Shown: positions 8,881 to 18,190 of the stretch, in pieces
How positions within the stretch are numbered: position 1 is the stretch's first letter
How the letters are laid out: every line of letters starts with the position of its first letter
Source: Thiomicrorhabdus chilensis DSM 12352
GTDB lineage: Bacteria > Pseudomonadota > Gammaproteobacteria > Thiomicrospirales > Thiomicrospiraceae
Direction of reading: 5' to 3'
NCBI RefSeq assembly: GCF_000483485.1
Contig: NZ_KI519609.1
Location: 1,021,460 to 1,085,459 of the forward strand
Length of the DNA stretch: 64,000 nucleotides
Program-made: the position numbers and the translations under genes
Notes under the pieces: generated by a model
Told to the model about the DNA's origin: nothing
Database searches by the model: none
What the model saw: the letters and a program-made list of their open reading frames with translations, nothing else

Positions 8881-9675
8881 TCATGTGTGTGGTCGTGGTT
8901 TAGCCTTTTCTTCCTCGATGACTGTGGTGGTTGGACCGCCAGGCGCTTGGTGAATCGACATGAGTTCAATTCGGTTGATGTTGACGTGCGGCGGCTGGCT
9001 CAGCACCCAACGAACCGATTCGGCCACGTCTTCCGATTTGAGCGGTTCAAGTCCCTCATAGACACGGCTGGCGCGTTCGGCATCGCCTTTGAAACGTACC
9101 AGAGAAAATTCACTCTCATTGAGCAGGCCTGGCTCGATATTGGTAACGCGCACGGCGGTTCCCAGCAGGTCGCTTCTTAGATTGATTGAAAACTGTTCCA
9201 CAAAGGCTTTGGTTGCACCGTACACATTGGCGCCTTTGTAGTGATAGGTTCCGGCAATGGAACCGATGTTGACGATGTGGCCATGATTCGCCGACACCAT
9301 TTTGGGCAGAAGCTGTCGGCTTAAGAAGGCCAAGGAAAGACAATTGGTTTCGATCATGGTCTGCCAGTCGTTCCAATCGGTTTCATGCGCGGGTTTGAGA
9401 CCCAAAGCCAAACCGGCGTTGTTGATCAGAATGTCGATGGATTGAAAGGCTTGCGGCAAATCGTCAAGTGCTTGCCTGAGTTTGGAATGATCATTGATAT
9501 CGCAGGCGATGATGTGGCATTGAGTCAAAGGTTCCAATTGTGCCTGTAGCTGCTGTAATCGTTCTTCTCTGCGAGCCAGCAGAACCAGTTTCAGGCCTTG
9601 CTGCGCCAAGATTTCAGCCGTTGCTTTGCCGATTCCCGATGAGGCGCCGGTAATGAGTGCGGTTTGATAATTCAT
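8881..9675 (-). CDS. ydfG: YdfG-like short-chain dehydrogenase
   Basis: 264-residue SDR-family NAD(P)-dependent oxidoreductase. Features are the cofactor motif TGASSGIG, the NNAG motif (LINNAGLALG), a catalytic Ser (IGSIAG) and YGATK with the Tyr-Lys pair. The C-terminal section, with EFSLVRFKGD and a PPHVNINRIELM-type stretch, closely follows E. coli YdfG, a 3-hydroxy acid dehydrogenase that also reduces malonic semialdehyde. The true substrate here is unproven. The ATG at 9675 gives the family start MNYQTALITGAS; upstream in-frame codons were rejected as non-homologous. Confidence 0.88.
   Translation of the reverse strand: MNYQTALITGASSGIGKATAEILAQQGLKLVLLARREERLQQLQAQLEPLTQCHIIACDINDHSKLRQALDDLPQAFQSIDILINNAGLALGLKPAHETDWNDWQTMIETNCLSLAFLSRQLLPKMVSANHGHIVNIGSIAGTYHYKGANVYGATKAFVEQFSINLRSDLLGTAVRVTNIEPGLLNESEFSLVRFKGDAERASRVYEGLEPLKSEDVAESVRWVLSQPPHVNINRIELMSIHQAPGGPTTTVIEEEKAKPRPHT
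9124..9131 (+). repeat. CAGGCCTG repeat, copy 3 (coding)
   Basis: Inside the YdfG-like gene, over codons for IEPGLLNE. Context TCATTGAGCAGGCCTGGCT shares the GAG before the core but not the full A-rich flank. Part of the match may be due to the protein sequence. Confidence 0.5.
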
Positions 9676-9827
9676 GATGTGCCAAGTTGATGAGTATATG
9701 CGGTTTTTGAGGTCAGTTTTCCTGAATTTTACCTGAATTCTACTAGGTTTTATTATTAGGGTCATTTTAGGCCAGTTCAAAAGGAATGCCAGTCATTTCG
9801 ACCGCTTTTTCAGCTTTTGATAATGAG

Positions 9828-9835
9828 CAGGCCTG
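9828..9835 (+). repeat. CAGGCCTG repeat, copy 4 (intergenic)
   Basis: Context GATAATGAGCAGGCCTGGTC, between the YdfG-like gene and the asmA terminator. Confidence 0.75.
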
Positions 9836-9865
9836 GTCTGTTGGGCGGCGGTTATAGAGCCTAAT

Positions 9866-9891
9866 GAAAAAAGGCCTCAATAGAGGCCTTT
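9866..9891 (-). terminator. asmA terminator
   Basis: A 9-bp stem AAAGGCCTC/GAGGCCTTT with an AATA loop and a T run on the minus strand, 27 bases after the asmA stop. Confidence 0.88.
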
Positions 9892-9917
9892 GATAAAACA
9901 AAATTGAGGGCGGAGTC

Positions 9918-12395
9918 TTAGAATTTGAAGCCTTTCAAAATATTGCTTTTGAGTTCATCTTCGAGTTTTTTCTGGACCTCTTCCTTTTTCTCCTCGATTT
10001 TCTTTTCGACTTCTTGCTTGGCTTTTTGCTCAAGCAGCGATTCCAGGTCTAACGACACTTTAGGTGATTTTAAAGCCCCTTTGAGTTTGACCGGAATGGT
10101 CAGACCATTCAATTCCTTGAGGTCTTCACCGCCTTGACCCTTGTCACTGGCGACAATTTTGGTTTTAACCAGGTAGTCGAGCTCTTCTTTGACCAGATTG
10201 ACTTTTCCGAGTCCGTTAATGCGCATATAAGGTGCTTGTGCCAACAATTTTTTGGTGTCCACCACGCCGTTGGTGATTTGCACTTCGCTGATCAGTGAAC
10301 TGAAGTCAGTTTTTAACTCCTCGGTCGGTCCGGCGGCTTTTTCACCGGCGATTTTGGCTTTGGCCTGACGGATTGATTGCGCCAGATTGAAGCCTTTGAT
10401 GGCGCCGTCCTTAAGGTTGACCGCAGCGCTTCCATTGAGGTTCTGTTTAAAGGCCGATAGACGATCGCCAGCGGTGGTGATGTTGGCGTTGACGGAACCG
10501 GTGCCGCTTAAGCGGTCATTGTCGGTAAAGGCCAGCAATACATCGCCGACCGGGACGTTTTTGGTGTCGGTTTTAAAGGCGTATTTAGGCAGTTTGCCAC
10601 GTACATCCAAGCTCGCCGAGGCCAGCAGTTGAGTTTTGAAGATGTCCATTTTCAACGGATTAAGATTGATCAGACCGCCTTGACCTTTCACCGTGGCCAC
10701 AATATTTTTGGGATTGAGCTTGTCATAGGTCACGCTTCCGGCCTTGAGGTTGGCATCAATGCTCAGGTTTCTCAAGAGTTCGGTTGGCAGAGTAATCGGG
10801 GTATCCGCGGTTTCTGTTTCAGGTGTCGGTTCTGGCGCTTGTTTGGGTTTGGGCGGCAGATAACGGTTTAGGTTGATTTGGTTAAGAGCCAGGTTAAAGC
10901 CGATGTCCGGCTTTTCAAAGTTCTGGAAGCTGGCCTGACCTTTGAGTTCGCTGTCGTCCAGTTTGACTGACAGGTTTTTAACTTTTACCGCTTGAGATTG
11001 GCTGTCAAAATCCACCGCCAGTGTGGCTGAGGCGCGTGTAAGGGTGGTTTTATCTGACATGCGCTCAACTGCGTCGATTTTTAGTCCCAGTTGAGTCAAT
11101 AGCCGACGCAGGTTGGTTTCGTTGAGCGCCAGTTGAGAACTTACTTTGGGATGGGTTTTCAGCTGGCTGAGTTGCACTTGTCCCGAGGCTTTAAGGTCCA
11201 AAGCTTGCAGCTGGATGTCTTTAAGCGCGGCGGTTTGCGCCTGCATGTTCAGCTCCGGCTGAGTGCTTAAGGAGACGTTAGCCTGGCCGTTTGGCAGAGT
11301 GTCTCCTTTGAGTTCTCCGTCCAGGGTGAAACGTCCGGATTTTAAGCTTTGGTTAGCCAGGTTGAATTCCGGGTTTTGGAGATTGATCTCGCCTGTGGCG
11401 TGACTCAAAGCAAAATCCTCAGAGCCCTGCATGTCATAAGTGAGTTTCACCGTTTGCGCTCCGGTGGTCTGCTTTTGCACATCGGTTTTAAGCTGGGTTA
11501 GACTGAGCTTGCCTTGGATTTCTTTGGCGACAAAATCTTTTCCGCCTTTAACCGAGTAAGTCAGAACCAGTTCAGGTAGATCGATTTGGGTTTGCCCCAG
11601 TGCGAATTTCAGAGAGGGGATGTCTAGTTCGGTTGTGAGCTTGGCGACCGGAATGTTTTCCCCTTTAAGTTCATTGCGCTGCACCAGGTTTTGAATTTCG
11701 ATTTGGCCATTCTGTTCAATCTTGATGTCCACCGATAAGTCGGTTTGGGTCTGCATATCTGGGTTGGTGATCTGGGTGTCGGCTTGCAAAACGACATTGA
11801 AAAATTCACCAAAAGTAACGGCATCCGAACTCAGGTTAAAAGGTGTCAATGAAACCGTTTGCTGGTTCAGCTGGTCGTTCCATTGTATGTGACTGTCCTG
11901 AATGTCCAAGCCGCCGAAACTCAAGGCGGCGAGTTCTTCAAACGAATCGTTTTGGTGGTGCTCTTCTTCTTTGTGATGTTCCGTTTTTCCAACGGTTTTA
12001 GTCACCAGGTCATCCCAGTTGGTCACGCCTTGCGCATTGCGTTCCAGATTGAGGTTGAGTCCATGCAGGGTCAAGGCATCGATTTCAAGTTCCCCTTTCA
12101 ATAACGGCAAAATGGCGACCCCCACGTTGACTTTATCCACCGTCGCAAAATCGCTGGCCTCAAATCCTTGCGCATTGCTCATTTTTGCATTTTCCAGGCT
12201 CAAGCCCAAATGAGGGAAGAGGGAGATTTGCATGTCACCGATGGTGAGCTCGCGTCCGGTCTTGTCACTGATGAATTGGGTGATTTCCTGACGGTGGTCG
12301 TTAGGATCGACCGTTGCAATGAGAATGCCGATCGCCAGTACCAGTAAAACAATCAGGCTGACGAAACCGATTAGAATTTTTTTTGCAAGGCTCAT
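9918..12395 (-). CDS. asmA: AsmA family protein
   Basis: 825 residues with a single N-terminal membrane anchor (about residues 5-28) followed by a large periplasmic domain rich in beta repeats. It starts with the AsmA signature (DPNDHRQEITQFISDKTGRE). The C-terminal AsmA domain contains INLNPLKMDIF, KLNPKNIVATVKGQGG and LDYLVKTKIVAS. It ends in a charged Lys/Glu coiled coil (EVEKKIEEKKEEVQKKLED). AsmA-type proteins act in the envelope, probably in phospholipid transfer between membranes. A His/Glu-rich insert (HHKEEEHHQND, about residue 140) is unusual. GGAG precedes the ATG. Confidence 0.92.
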   Translation of the reverse strand: MSLAKKILIGFVSLIVLLVLAIGILIATVDPNDHRQEITQFISDKTGRELTIGDMQISLFPHLGLSLENAKMSNAQGFEASDFATVDKVNVGVAILPLLKGELEIDALTLHGLNLNLERNAQGVTNWDDLVTKTVGKTEHHKEEEHHQNDSFEELAALSFGGLDIQDSHIQWNDQLNQQTVSLTPFNLSSDAVTFGEFFNVVLQADTQITNPDMQTQTDLSVDIKIEQNGQIEIQNLVQRNELKGENIPVAKLTTELDIPSLKFALGQTQIDLPELVLTYSVKGGKDFVAKEIQGKLSLTQLKTDVQKQTTGAQTVKLTYDMQGSEDFALSHATGEINLQNPEFNLANQSLKSGRFTLDGELKGDTLPNGQANVSLSTQPELNMQAQTAALKDIQLQALDLKASGQVQLSQLKTHPKVSSQLALNETNLRRLLTQLGLKIDAVERMSDKTTLTRASATLAVDFDSQSQAVKVKNLSVKLDDSELKGQASFQNFEKPDIGFNLALNQINLNRYLPPKPKQAPEPTPETETADTPITLPTELLRNLSIDANLKAGSVTYDKLNPKNIVATVKGQGGLINLNPLKMDIFKTQLLASASLDVRGKLPKYAFKTDTKNVPVGDVLLAFTDNDRLSGTGSVNANITTAGDRLSAFKQNLNGSAAVNLKDGAIKGFNLAQSIRQAKAKIAGEKAAGPTEELKTDFSSLISEVQITNGVVDTKKLLAQAPYMRINGLGKVNLVKEELDYLVKTKIVASDKGQGGEDLKELNGLTIPVKLKGALKSPKVSLDLESLLEQKAKQEVEKKIEEKKEEVQKKLEDELKSNILKGFKF

Positions 12396-12577
12396 GGTGA
12401 ATCTCCGTGGTGTTGGATTGGCTTGAGCGTTGGGCGTTTTATCGCCCGTTTGATTGATGACTTTAAGACAAGCTTGTGCATGGCGTTGGATGTTAAAGTC
12501 TATCCATCATTTAACCATAACTTGTTGCTAAGTGAAAATGCTTGTTCGGCAAGTTTTTGTTTGCCAAACAAAATCGG

Positions 12578-12585
12578 CAGGCCTG
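12578..12585 (+). repeat. CAGGCCTG repeat, copy 5 (intergenic)
   Basis: Context CAAAATCGGCAGGCCTGCTT, between asmA and the yjdF stop codon. Confidence 0.75.
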
Positions 12586-12610
12586 CTTGGTTGGCGCAGG
12601 TGATTTGGGC

Positions 12611-13237
12611 TTAATGCAGGCGTTTTAGTTGTGCGTCGTGCAGACGGTTGAGTGCCATCAGAGCCGTCAGAGCACCGATTAAAGCCCAGAACATGTCCGA
12701 CTGGGTGTCCCAGACATAGCCCTGCGTTCCCAGGAAAGCCTCAGCGGCTTCTTCTGAAAGCAGAGCCGCACCCCATTCAATCAATTCATAACTGGCGCTG
12801 ACCGCCAGCACAAAACAAACGATAAAAAAATTACGCCAGAGAATACCATTAAAGACTTGTTGGCGAATCACGATTTCCCGCGCGACCAGAGCCGGAACAA
12901 ATCCCTGGGCAAAGTGGCCGAGTTTGTCGTAATCGTTGCGTTCGCTTCCCAGCCAGGTTTGCAGTTCGCTGAAAAGAGGAACTTGAGCGTAGGTGTAATG
13001 CGCACCCACCAATAGGATGATGGCGTGGATCAAAATAAGCTGATAGGCCAGCGGGGTTAAAGGGTAACGTCGGCGGGTGGCAAGCAAAATGATTGCCGCC
13101 AGAATCGCTGGCAAAGCTTCCAAAAACCAAGTCAGCGTGTCTTGGGGCTGGTAAGCCGACCAAACGACTATGCATAAGAAAATCAGCCCCCATAACCATG
13201 CGTGAATGGGGCGAGGTGGCACGTTTGCGGATTTCAA
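12611..13237 (-). CDS. yjdF: YjdF (DUF2238) inner-membrane protein
   Basis: 208 residues with about six hydrophobic segments. The DUF2238 core includes NDYDKLGHFAQGFVPALVAREI, SASYELIEWGAALLSEE and YVWDTQSDMFWALIGA. Conserved Asp, His and Glu residues lie at membrane faces. Function unknown. It starts with TTG overlapping the permease stop as TTGA, a four-base overlap that implies translational coupling. No ATG lies near the family start, so the TTG start is the best choice. Confidence 0.85.
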   Translation of the reverse strand: MKSANVPPRPIHAWLWGLIFLCIVVWSAYQPQDTLTWFLEALPAILAAIILLATRRRYPLTPLAYQLILIHAIILLVGAHYTYAQVPLFSELQTWLGSERNDYDKLGHFAQGFVPALVAREIVIRQQVFNGILWRNFFIVCFVLAVSASYELIEWGAALLSEEAAEAFLGTQGYVWDTQSDMFWALIGALTALMALNRLHDAQLKRLH

Positions 13238-14460
13238 GATGCGACCCCTTTGAGAAAATCGAATAGCTCATAAAGAACCAAGGTGGAACTCGATAGGAAG
13301 CCTAATAACGGCACCCAGCGCGGCACGCTTAGGATGCCGTAGGGTGCGGGTTGGTGATGCTTAATGCGCCACAAGGAGAGATTGACGATGGCAAACACGC
13401 TGAGCATGATGATGGAGGTGGTTTCAGCCAGAGTCGACAGGTTGCCCGCAAGCGCGAGCACCAGCACGATAAGACTGGCGGTTAGAGTGGCCAGCAATGG
13501 GGTGTGCGTTTTGGCGTTGACCCGGCTGAAAGGTTTGGGAATGAGTCCTCTGCTGCTTAAACCGTATAACACTCTGGAAGCCATAATGGTTTGAATCAGT
13601 GCTCCGTTGATGATGGCGAATATGCCGATATAGGTGATGAGGGTCGCATTTTCGCCGCTGTGGAATTCATATAGAAAAGCCAAGGGTGCCTGACTTTGAG
13701 CTAGGGTGTCAGGCGGAAAAGAAAGCAATGCGATTAGCATGATGCTGATGTATAACACCGTGGTGATGCCTAAGGTGAAGATGATGGCCAAAGGCAAGGT
13801 GCGTTTGACGTCCTTGATCTCCTCAGCGACATCCACCATGTCTTCGAAACCAATGAAGGCGAAAAAGGCCAACAACACCCCCGAATAGACCAGCCCCAAA
13901 CTGCTCAGGTTCCAATCGGGCGTAAAGTGATGCGACAGCTCAGGCCAATTTTCAAAACTGGGCAAACCGCTATAAATGATGAGCAGCAATCCCCCGACTT
14001 CGACCAAGGTGATGGTTGCGGCCACAAATACCGATTCGGCGATGCCCCATGCCGCCAAACCACCAATGATCAACACCATGATAATGATGCCGAGTTGTGC
14101 CGGCAGATCGATTAGCTCTGACAGATAGCCGACAAAGCCGTTCATAAGGGCGGAAGCGGAAACCAGTCCGGCCAAGACCACCATGAGGCCAATCAGGGTT
14201 GACAGTCGATCGGAGTCGAATCCTTGTTTGACATAAAGTGCTGCACCGGCCGCTTGTGGGAAACGTCCGGAGAGTTCCGCAAACGAGAGGGCGGTCATGC
14301 CGGCGAGCAGAGCCGCGACCAAAAAAGCCAGAGGGGCCAAGTAACCCGATACGCCGGCCAGTTCGCCCACCAGGGCATAAATGCCAGCGCCAATGGTTGT
14401 GCCCAATCCGTAGAGCACCATTTGCGGAAGAGACAGAGTTCGGTTCAGGGTCGCTGTCAT
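13234..14460 (-). CDS. APC superfamily amino-acid permease
   Basis: 408 residues with about 11-12 membrane helices. It begins with the APC signature MVLYGLGTTIGAGIYALVG, where the helix 1 glycine stretch binds the substrate amino group. Conserved GFEDMVDVAEEIKDVKRTLP lies between helices 6 and 7. It should import an amino acid or related amine by cation symport or exchange; the substrate is not deducible. It is slightly short of the typical 440-480 residues, with a compact C-terminus. It forms an operon with yjdF by a four-base overlap. Confidence 0.88.
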   Translation of the reverse strand: MTATLNRTLSLPQMVLYGLGTTIGAGIYALVGELAGVSGYLAPLAFLVAALLAGMTALSFAELSGRFPQAAGAALYVKQGFDSDRLSTLIGLMVVLAGLVSASALMNGFVGYLSELIDLPAQLGIIIMVLIIGGLAAWGIAESVFVAATITLVEVGGLLLIIYSGLPSFENWPELSHHFTPDWNLSSLGLVYSGVLLAFFAFIGFEDMVDVAEEIKDVKRTLPLAIIFTLGITTVLYISIMLIALLSFPPDTLAQSQAPLAFLYEFHSGENATLITYIGIFAIINGALIQTIMASRVLYGLSSRGLIPKPFSRVNAKTHTPLLATLTASLIVLVLALAGNLSTLAETTSIIMLSVFAIVNLSLWRIKHHQPAPYGILSVPRWVPLLGFLSSSTLVLYELFDFLKGVAS

Positions 14461-14481
14461 TGCAAAGAGCCGGTCATCCGA

Positions 14482-14667
14482 TCAGTCATACTTGTTTTTG
14501 CAGTTTTCCACCGCTTTCCAGTAGGCCCGGTTGGCATTGGGGTCGTTGCTGGAGCTGTCCCATAAACCGCTTTGTTGGTCGATGCAGGTTTTGAGTTCGG
14601 CATTCTCACAGCCGCTCAAAATGCTGAAACTTAATAATGACATGATCAAAAGCATGGCTGTCTTCAT
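14482..14667 (-). CDS. Small lipoprotein, unknown function
   Basis: 61 residues. The signal peptide MKTAMLLIMSLLSFSILSGC has a lipobox at LSGC. The mature part, about 42 residues, has two more cysteines and the motif NRAYWKAVENCKNKYD, seen in small YRPW-like secreted proteins. A GGAG site lies just before the ATG. Function unknown. It lies 21 bases upstream of the permease start on the same strand, so co-transcription is possible. Confidence 0.72.
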   Translation of the reverse strand: MKTAMLLIMSLLSFSILSGCENAELKTCIDQQSGLWDSSSNDPNANRAYWKAVENCKNKYD

Positions 14668-15023
14668 GTTTTACGACTCCATCTGGTTTGCTCGAAAATC
14701 AAGGCTGAAACCAAAACCAGTTTGATTCCAATAATTGGTGTTTGCAATAAGATACTACTTTAAATGGCGTAGGCTGTTCAAACAAATGTATTTTTAGTGC
14801 CGATAAGTGATTGTGGATGGCTTTCAGTGTCGAGTTTTGAACAGCAAACTGGGCCGTTGTTTGAAAATGAACAGGCCTGTCTTTGTGAACATTGATGGTT
14901 GCAGGCGATTTTTTGCCTTAGCCTTGAGTAATCAAGCTTGCATCCTGAAAGGCTTTTCGTATGATGGTAGCCAAAAGCCGGTCGTTGACCGCGTCATTTA
15001 ATAGCCCCGTTAATGGAGTCAGC
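14668..15023. other. Gene-free divergent intergenic region (356 bp)
   Basis: Lies between the minus-strand small lipoprotein and plus-strand dgt, so it must hold both promoters. No convincing gene or RNA was seen. It contains repeat copy 6 at 14872 with a complete flank. Short open frames here have no codon bias or ribosome site. Confidence 0.6.
14872..14879 (+). repeat. CAGGCCTG repeat, copy 6 (intergenic)
   Basis: Context GAAAATGAACAGGCCTGTCT, an exact match to the extended consensus outside any gene. Confidence 0.8.
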
Positions 15024-16391
15024 ATGAACCTATCGCCCAATGAAGTCTGGACGCAGCGTTATACCGATTTTTTGAAAGATCAAGATGCGAGGGCAGCCAG
15101 GATCGTCTATCAGCGCGACCGGGCAAGGGTTATTCATTCGGCTTCCTTTCGTCGTTTGCAGGCTAAAACCCAAATTTTTGGGTTGAGTGAATCCGATTTT
15201 TACCGCACGCGCCTGACTCATTCCATGGAGGTGGCTCAAATCGGTTCCGGGCTGGTGGAACAGTTGATTACATTGGGCACCGAACAAGTTGGTAAAGAGG
15301 CTGACTATATCCAATGGTTGCCATCGGTCTATTTGATTGAGGCCATTTGTTTGGCGCACGACTTGGGACATCCACCCTTTGGACACGGCGGCGAAGTGGC
15401 GCTGAATTATATGATGCGCCATTTTGGCGGGTTTGAAGGCAATGCGCAAACCTTGCGGATTTTGGCCAAGCTGGGGGAGTACACACCTGAAAATGGATTG
15501 GATCTGTCGCGTCGTACCACTTTAGGAGTGATGAAATACCCGGCTCTGTATGATGAGGTCGTGGCCAATAACGAGGACTACCAAAGACAGCTTCTGGAAC
15601 CGGAAGTCAACGATTTTCGAACCCTGCAGATGCATCGCTGGAATCCGCCTAAAAGTTTATATTCGGAAGAAAAAGCGGTGTTCGATTGGGTGCTGGCGCC
15701 TTTTTCCGATTCGGACCGTGCCTTGTTCACCGAGTTGTCGCACTGCGAGGGAGCTTGCCATAACCGCACCAAATATAAGGCGCTGGATACCACCATTATG
15801 GAATTGGCGGATGACATCGCTTATGGTATTCACGATTTGGAAGACGCGGTGGCCATGAAAATGGTGACGCGCGACCAATGGCAGCAAGAGGTGATGGAAC
15901 ACGCCAGCTTTAAGCAATTTGCTTTGTGGGATGGTGAAATGACTGAGCGTTTATTCAGCGGATCTTCACGCGCACGCAAACACGCCATCAGTAAAATGGT
16001 CGGCATTATGGTGGAAAGCATCTATATGGATGAAAATCCGGCGTTCGAGCATCCGTTGTTAAGGTATCAGGCGCGTTTGCAAACGGGCCAGAGTGCCGTT
16101 CTGGAGCTTCTAAAGACCTTTGTGTTTAAGAACGTCATCACCATTCCCGAAGTAAAGGGCATGGAATATAAAGGCCAGTTGATCGTGTTGGAGCTGTTTA
16201 AATCACTGCGTGCCAACCCAAGTACTTTATTGCCTTCCAGTACCTATCTAAAATACCAATCGGCTTCCAATGAACAGGCACAACAGCGCGTGATTTCCGA
16301 TTACATTGCCGGTATGACCAATACTTATGCGTCGCGTCTGTACGCCAAGTTGTTCACACCAACCCAGGGATCGGTATTTGATGTATTGTAA
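15024..16391 (+). CDS. dgt: dGTP triphosphohydrolase-like HD protein
   Basis: 455-residue HD-domain dNTP triphosphohydrolase that should release triphosphate from dGTP or other dNTPs. It begins with the family pattern of an Arg-rich segment (YQRDRARVIHSASFRRLQAKTQ). The metal site uses RLTHSMEVAQ (His), AHDLGHPPFGHGGE (His-Asp) and the later DDIAYGIHDLEDA (Asp). The length fits the type 2 subfamily. The ATG at 15024, preceded by GGAG, gives MNLSPNEVWTQRYTDFL; a longer in-frame start is less likely. Single gene. Confidence 0.93.
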   Translation: MNLSPNEVWTQRYTDFLKDQDARAARIVYQRDRARVIHSASFRRLQAKTQIFGLSESDFYRTRLTHSMEVAQIGSGLVEQLITLGTEQVGKEADYIQWLPSVYLIEAICLAHDLGHPPFGHGGEVALNYMMRHFGGFEGNAQTLRILAKLGEYTPENGLDLSRRTTLGVMKYPALYDEVVANNEDYQRQLLEPEVNDFRTLQMHRWNPPKSLYSEEKAVFDWVLAPFSDSDRALFTELSHCEGACHNRTKYKALDTTIMELADDIAYGIHDLEDAVAMKMVTRDQWQQEVMEHASFKQFALWDGEMTERLFSGSSRARKHAISKMVGIMVESIYMDENPAFEHPLLRYQARLQTGQSAVLELLKTFVFKNVITIPEVKGMEYKGQLIVLELFKSLRANPSTLLPSSTYLKYQSASNEQAQQRVISDYIAGMTNTYASRLYAKLFTPTQGSVFDVL

Positions 16392-16417
16392 GTCCAGCGC
16401 TCAGTGAAAGGCAGGCT

Positions 16418-17620
16418 TTAAGGCTTTGGAAGATAGTATTTCGGGGCTTTGAACGGCTTGATTTTGGGGTTTTTAGACTGTTTTTCCGGTTCTTTTTCAA
16501 TTCCTTCAAAATCAGCAGGCCTGTTTGTTTGCGATTGTGCTTTGTAGAGAGCAAGGTTCTTTAAAGCCCAGTCGATATGTTCGTCCACCAGAGGGTTGAT
16601 GGCTCCGGTTTGAGCTCTCAGTGCCGCCTCCGCCTGCGAGAGTGTTGGTGTGTCAGTTTGCATGTTCCCCAGAGCGATAGCCAGGTTGCGTTTCCATTGA
16701 GGGTAGCCGATGCGTCTAATCGGAGAGCCTTCAAAGCGTTTCAGAAAGGTTTTTTCATCCCACTTCCAGAGTTCAATCAGGCTGGCCGCATCCAGTTCGT
16801 GCCTAGGCTGAAAGGCGAGTTCCTGTGTGTTGTCGGTGAATTTGTTCCACGGACAGACCAGTTGACAGTCGTCACAGCCGTAAATGCGGTTGCCCATTTT
16901 GGAACGTAATTCCACCGGAATGGCCCCAGCATGTTCGATGGTCAAATAGGAGATGCATTTTCGGGAGTCGACCACCGCATTGTCGACAATCGCCTGAGTC
17001 GGGCACTCATCAATGCAGGCGGTGCAGGGGCCACAACCTTGTTTTTCAAAAGGGGAATCGGATTCAAGCGGCAGATTGGTGTAGAGTTCGCCAAGAAAAA
17101 ACCAGGAACCGGCCCGTGGGTGGATGATCAAACTGTTTTTGCCAATGAATCCGAGTCCGGCTTTTTGCGCCAAGGGGCGTTCCAAAACCGGTGCGCTGTC
17201 GCAAAAGGCACGATAGCTAATTTCGGGGGCGTGTAGACGAATTTTTTCTGCCAGTTGCTGCAGGCGTTTGCGCATCAATTTATGATAGTCTTTGCCCAGC
17301 GCATAACGTGATACATAAGCGTTTTCCGAATGGTGTAGCTGGGCAAGCGGCGAATGTGCATTGAGATCCAGATAGTTCAGACGTACGCTGATGATGGAAA
17401 TGGTACCGGGTTCTAGTTCATTGGGGTGGGTGCGTTTGGTGCCGTGGCGCACCATATAATCCATTTCGCCATGAAAGTTCTCACCTATCCAGTTAAAATA
17501 CCGGCTTTCATAATCGGTGAGATCGGTGTTGGTAATGCCGACATCGGCAAAACCCAGATCAAGGCCCCATTGTTTGATTTTTTGCGACAGTGAGAAGTTG
17601 TTAGGAGTATGAGGTTGCAT
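16418..17620 (-). CDS. queG: Epoxyqueuosine reductase
   Basis: Cobalamin- and Fe-S-dependent enzyme reducing epoxyqueuosine to queuosine in tRNA, the last step of the pathway (queD is also in this window). 400 residues. Landmarks are KIKQWGLDLGFADVGIT at the start, the catalytic-site region (YALGKDYHKLMRKRL, AQKAGLGFIGKNSLIIHP), and the two 4Fe-4S motifs CGPCTACIDECP and CDDCQLVCPWN. HEAT-like helices follow. The start codons of queG and tsaE point apart with one base between them. The C-terminal tail (NRPADFEGIEKEPEKQSK) is low-complexity and contains repeat copy 7. Confidence 0.95.
   Translation of the reverse strand: MQPHTPNNFSLSQKIKQWGLDLGFADVGITNTDLTDYESRYFNWIGENFHGEMDYMVRHGTKRTHPNELEPGTISIISVRLNYLDLNAHSPLAQLHHSENAYVSRYALGKDYHKLMRKRLQQLAEKIRLHAPEISYRAFCDSAPVLERPLAQKAGLGFIGKNSLIIHPRAGSWFFLGELYTNLPLESDSPFEKQGCGPCTACIDECPTQAIVDNAVVDSRKCISYLTIEHAGAIPVELRSKMGNRIYGCDDCQLVCPWNKFTDNTQELAFQPRHELDAASLIELWKWDEKTFLKRFEGSPIRRIGYPQWKRNLAIALGNMQTDTPTLSQAEAALRAQTGAINPLVDEHIDWALKNLALYKAQSQTNRPADFEGIEKEPEKQSKNPKIKPFKAPKYYLPKP
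16516..16523 (+). repeat. CAGGCCTG repeat, copy 7 (coding)
   Basis: Context CAAAATCAGCAGGCCTGTTT, in the variable tail of queG where it should cost the protein little. Confidence 0.75.
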
Positions 17621-17621
17621 A

Positions 17622-18125
17622 ATGACGAATTCTAAGACAGATTCAGGCAAACGGCTAATCTTTTTGAAAGACGAAACTGAAAGCACGCGTTTTGCCGAGG
17701 CCGTCGCTTGCCTGGTGGAACAACAGAACCTTGATAAGACGGGGCTGATGGTTTACCTGAAAGGCGACCTTGGGGCTGGAAAATCATTCTTTTCAAGGGC
17801 CTTCGTGCAACACTTTTTACCCGCGCAAAAAGTCAAAAGTCCAACTTATACACTGGTGGAAAGTTATAAAACTTGTAATTTTGCGATACATCACCTTGAT
17901 TTATATAGACTTTGCGATCCGGAAGAGTTAGAGTACTTAGCTATTAGGGACGTATTGTCAGGTTCCTACGTCGCATTGGTGGAGTGGCCGCAGAAAGCCT
18001 TAGGCCTTTTACCCGCCGCGGATATTGAGTTGAACTTTTGTTATGAGCAGTTGGGTAGGCAGGTTGAGTTAACCGCTTTCAGTGACGCTGGCAGGCGTTT
18101 GTTGGAGGGGTTGTTGGAATTTTGA
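17622..18125 (+). CDS. tsaE: tRNA t6A biosynthesis ATPase TsaE
   Basis: ATPase that activates the TsaB-TsaD complex in threonylcarbamoyladenosine formation at tRNA position 37. 167 residues. Walker A is GDLGAGKS. KSPTYTLVESY, HHLDLYRL, DPEELEYLAIRD and VALVEWPQ follow the family exactly. A GAGG ribosome site lies seven bases before the ATG. It is followed 65 bases later by amiB, as in E. coli (yjeE-amiB). Its promoter must lie inside queG, as the two starts are almost touching. Confidence 0.95.
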   Translation: MTNSKTDSGKRLIFLKDETESTRFAEAVACLVEQQNLDKTGLMVYLKGDLGAGKSFFSRAFVQHFLPAQKVKSPTYTLVESYKTCNFAIHHLDLYRLCDPEELEYLAIRDVLSGSYVALVEWPQKALGLLPAADIELNFCYEQLGRQVELTAFSDAGRRLLEGLLEF

Positions 18126-18190
18126 CGCTCAAGTTGGCACGCTGTTTGTTTATAAGTTGGTAAATACACTTTTTGTTGTGAGATAAGGTT

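Noticed and set aside
12849-13271. A 140-codon reading frame opposite-phase to yjdF
   Set aside because: It is a shadow frame over conserved yjdF and permease codons, with no family-like composition or ribosome site.
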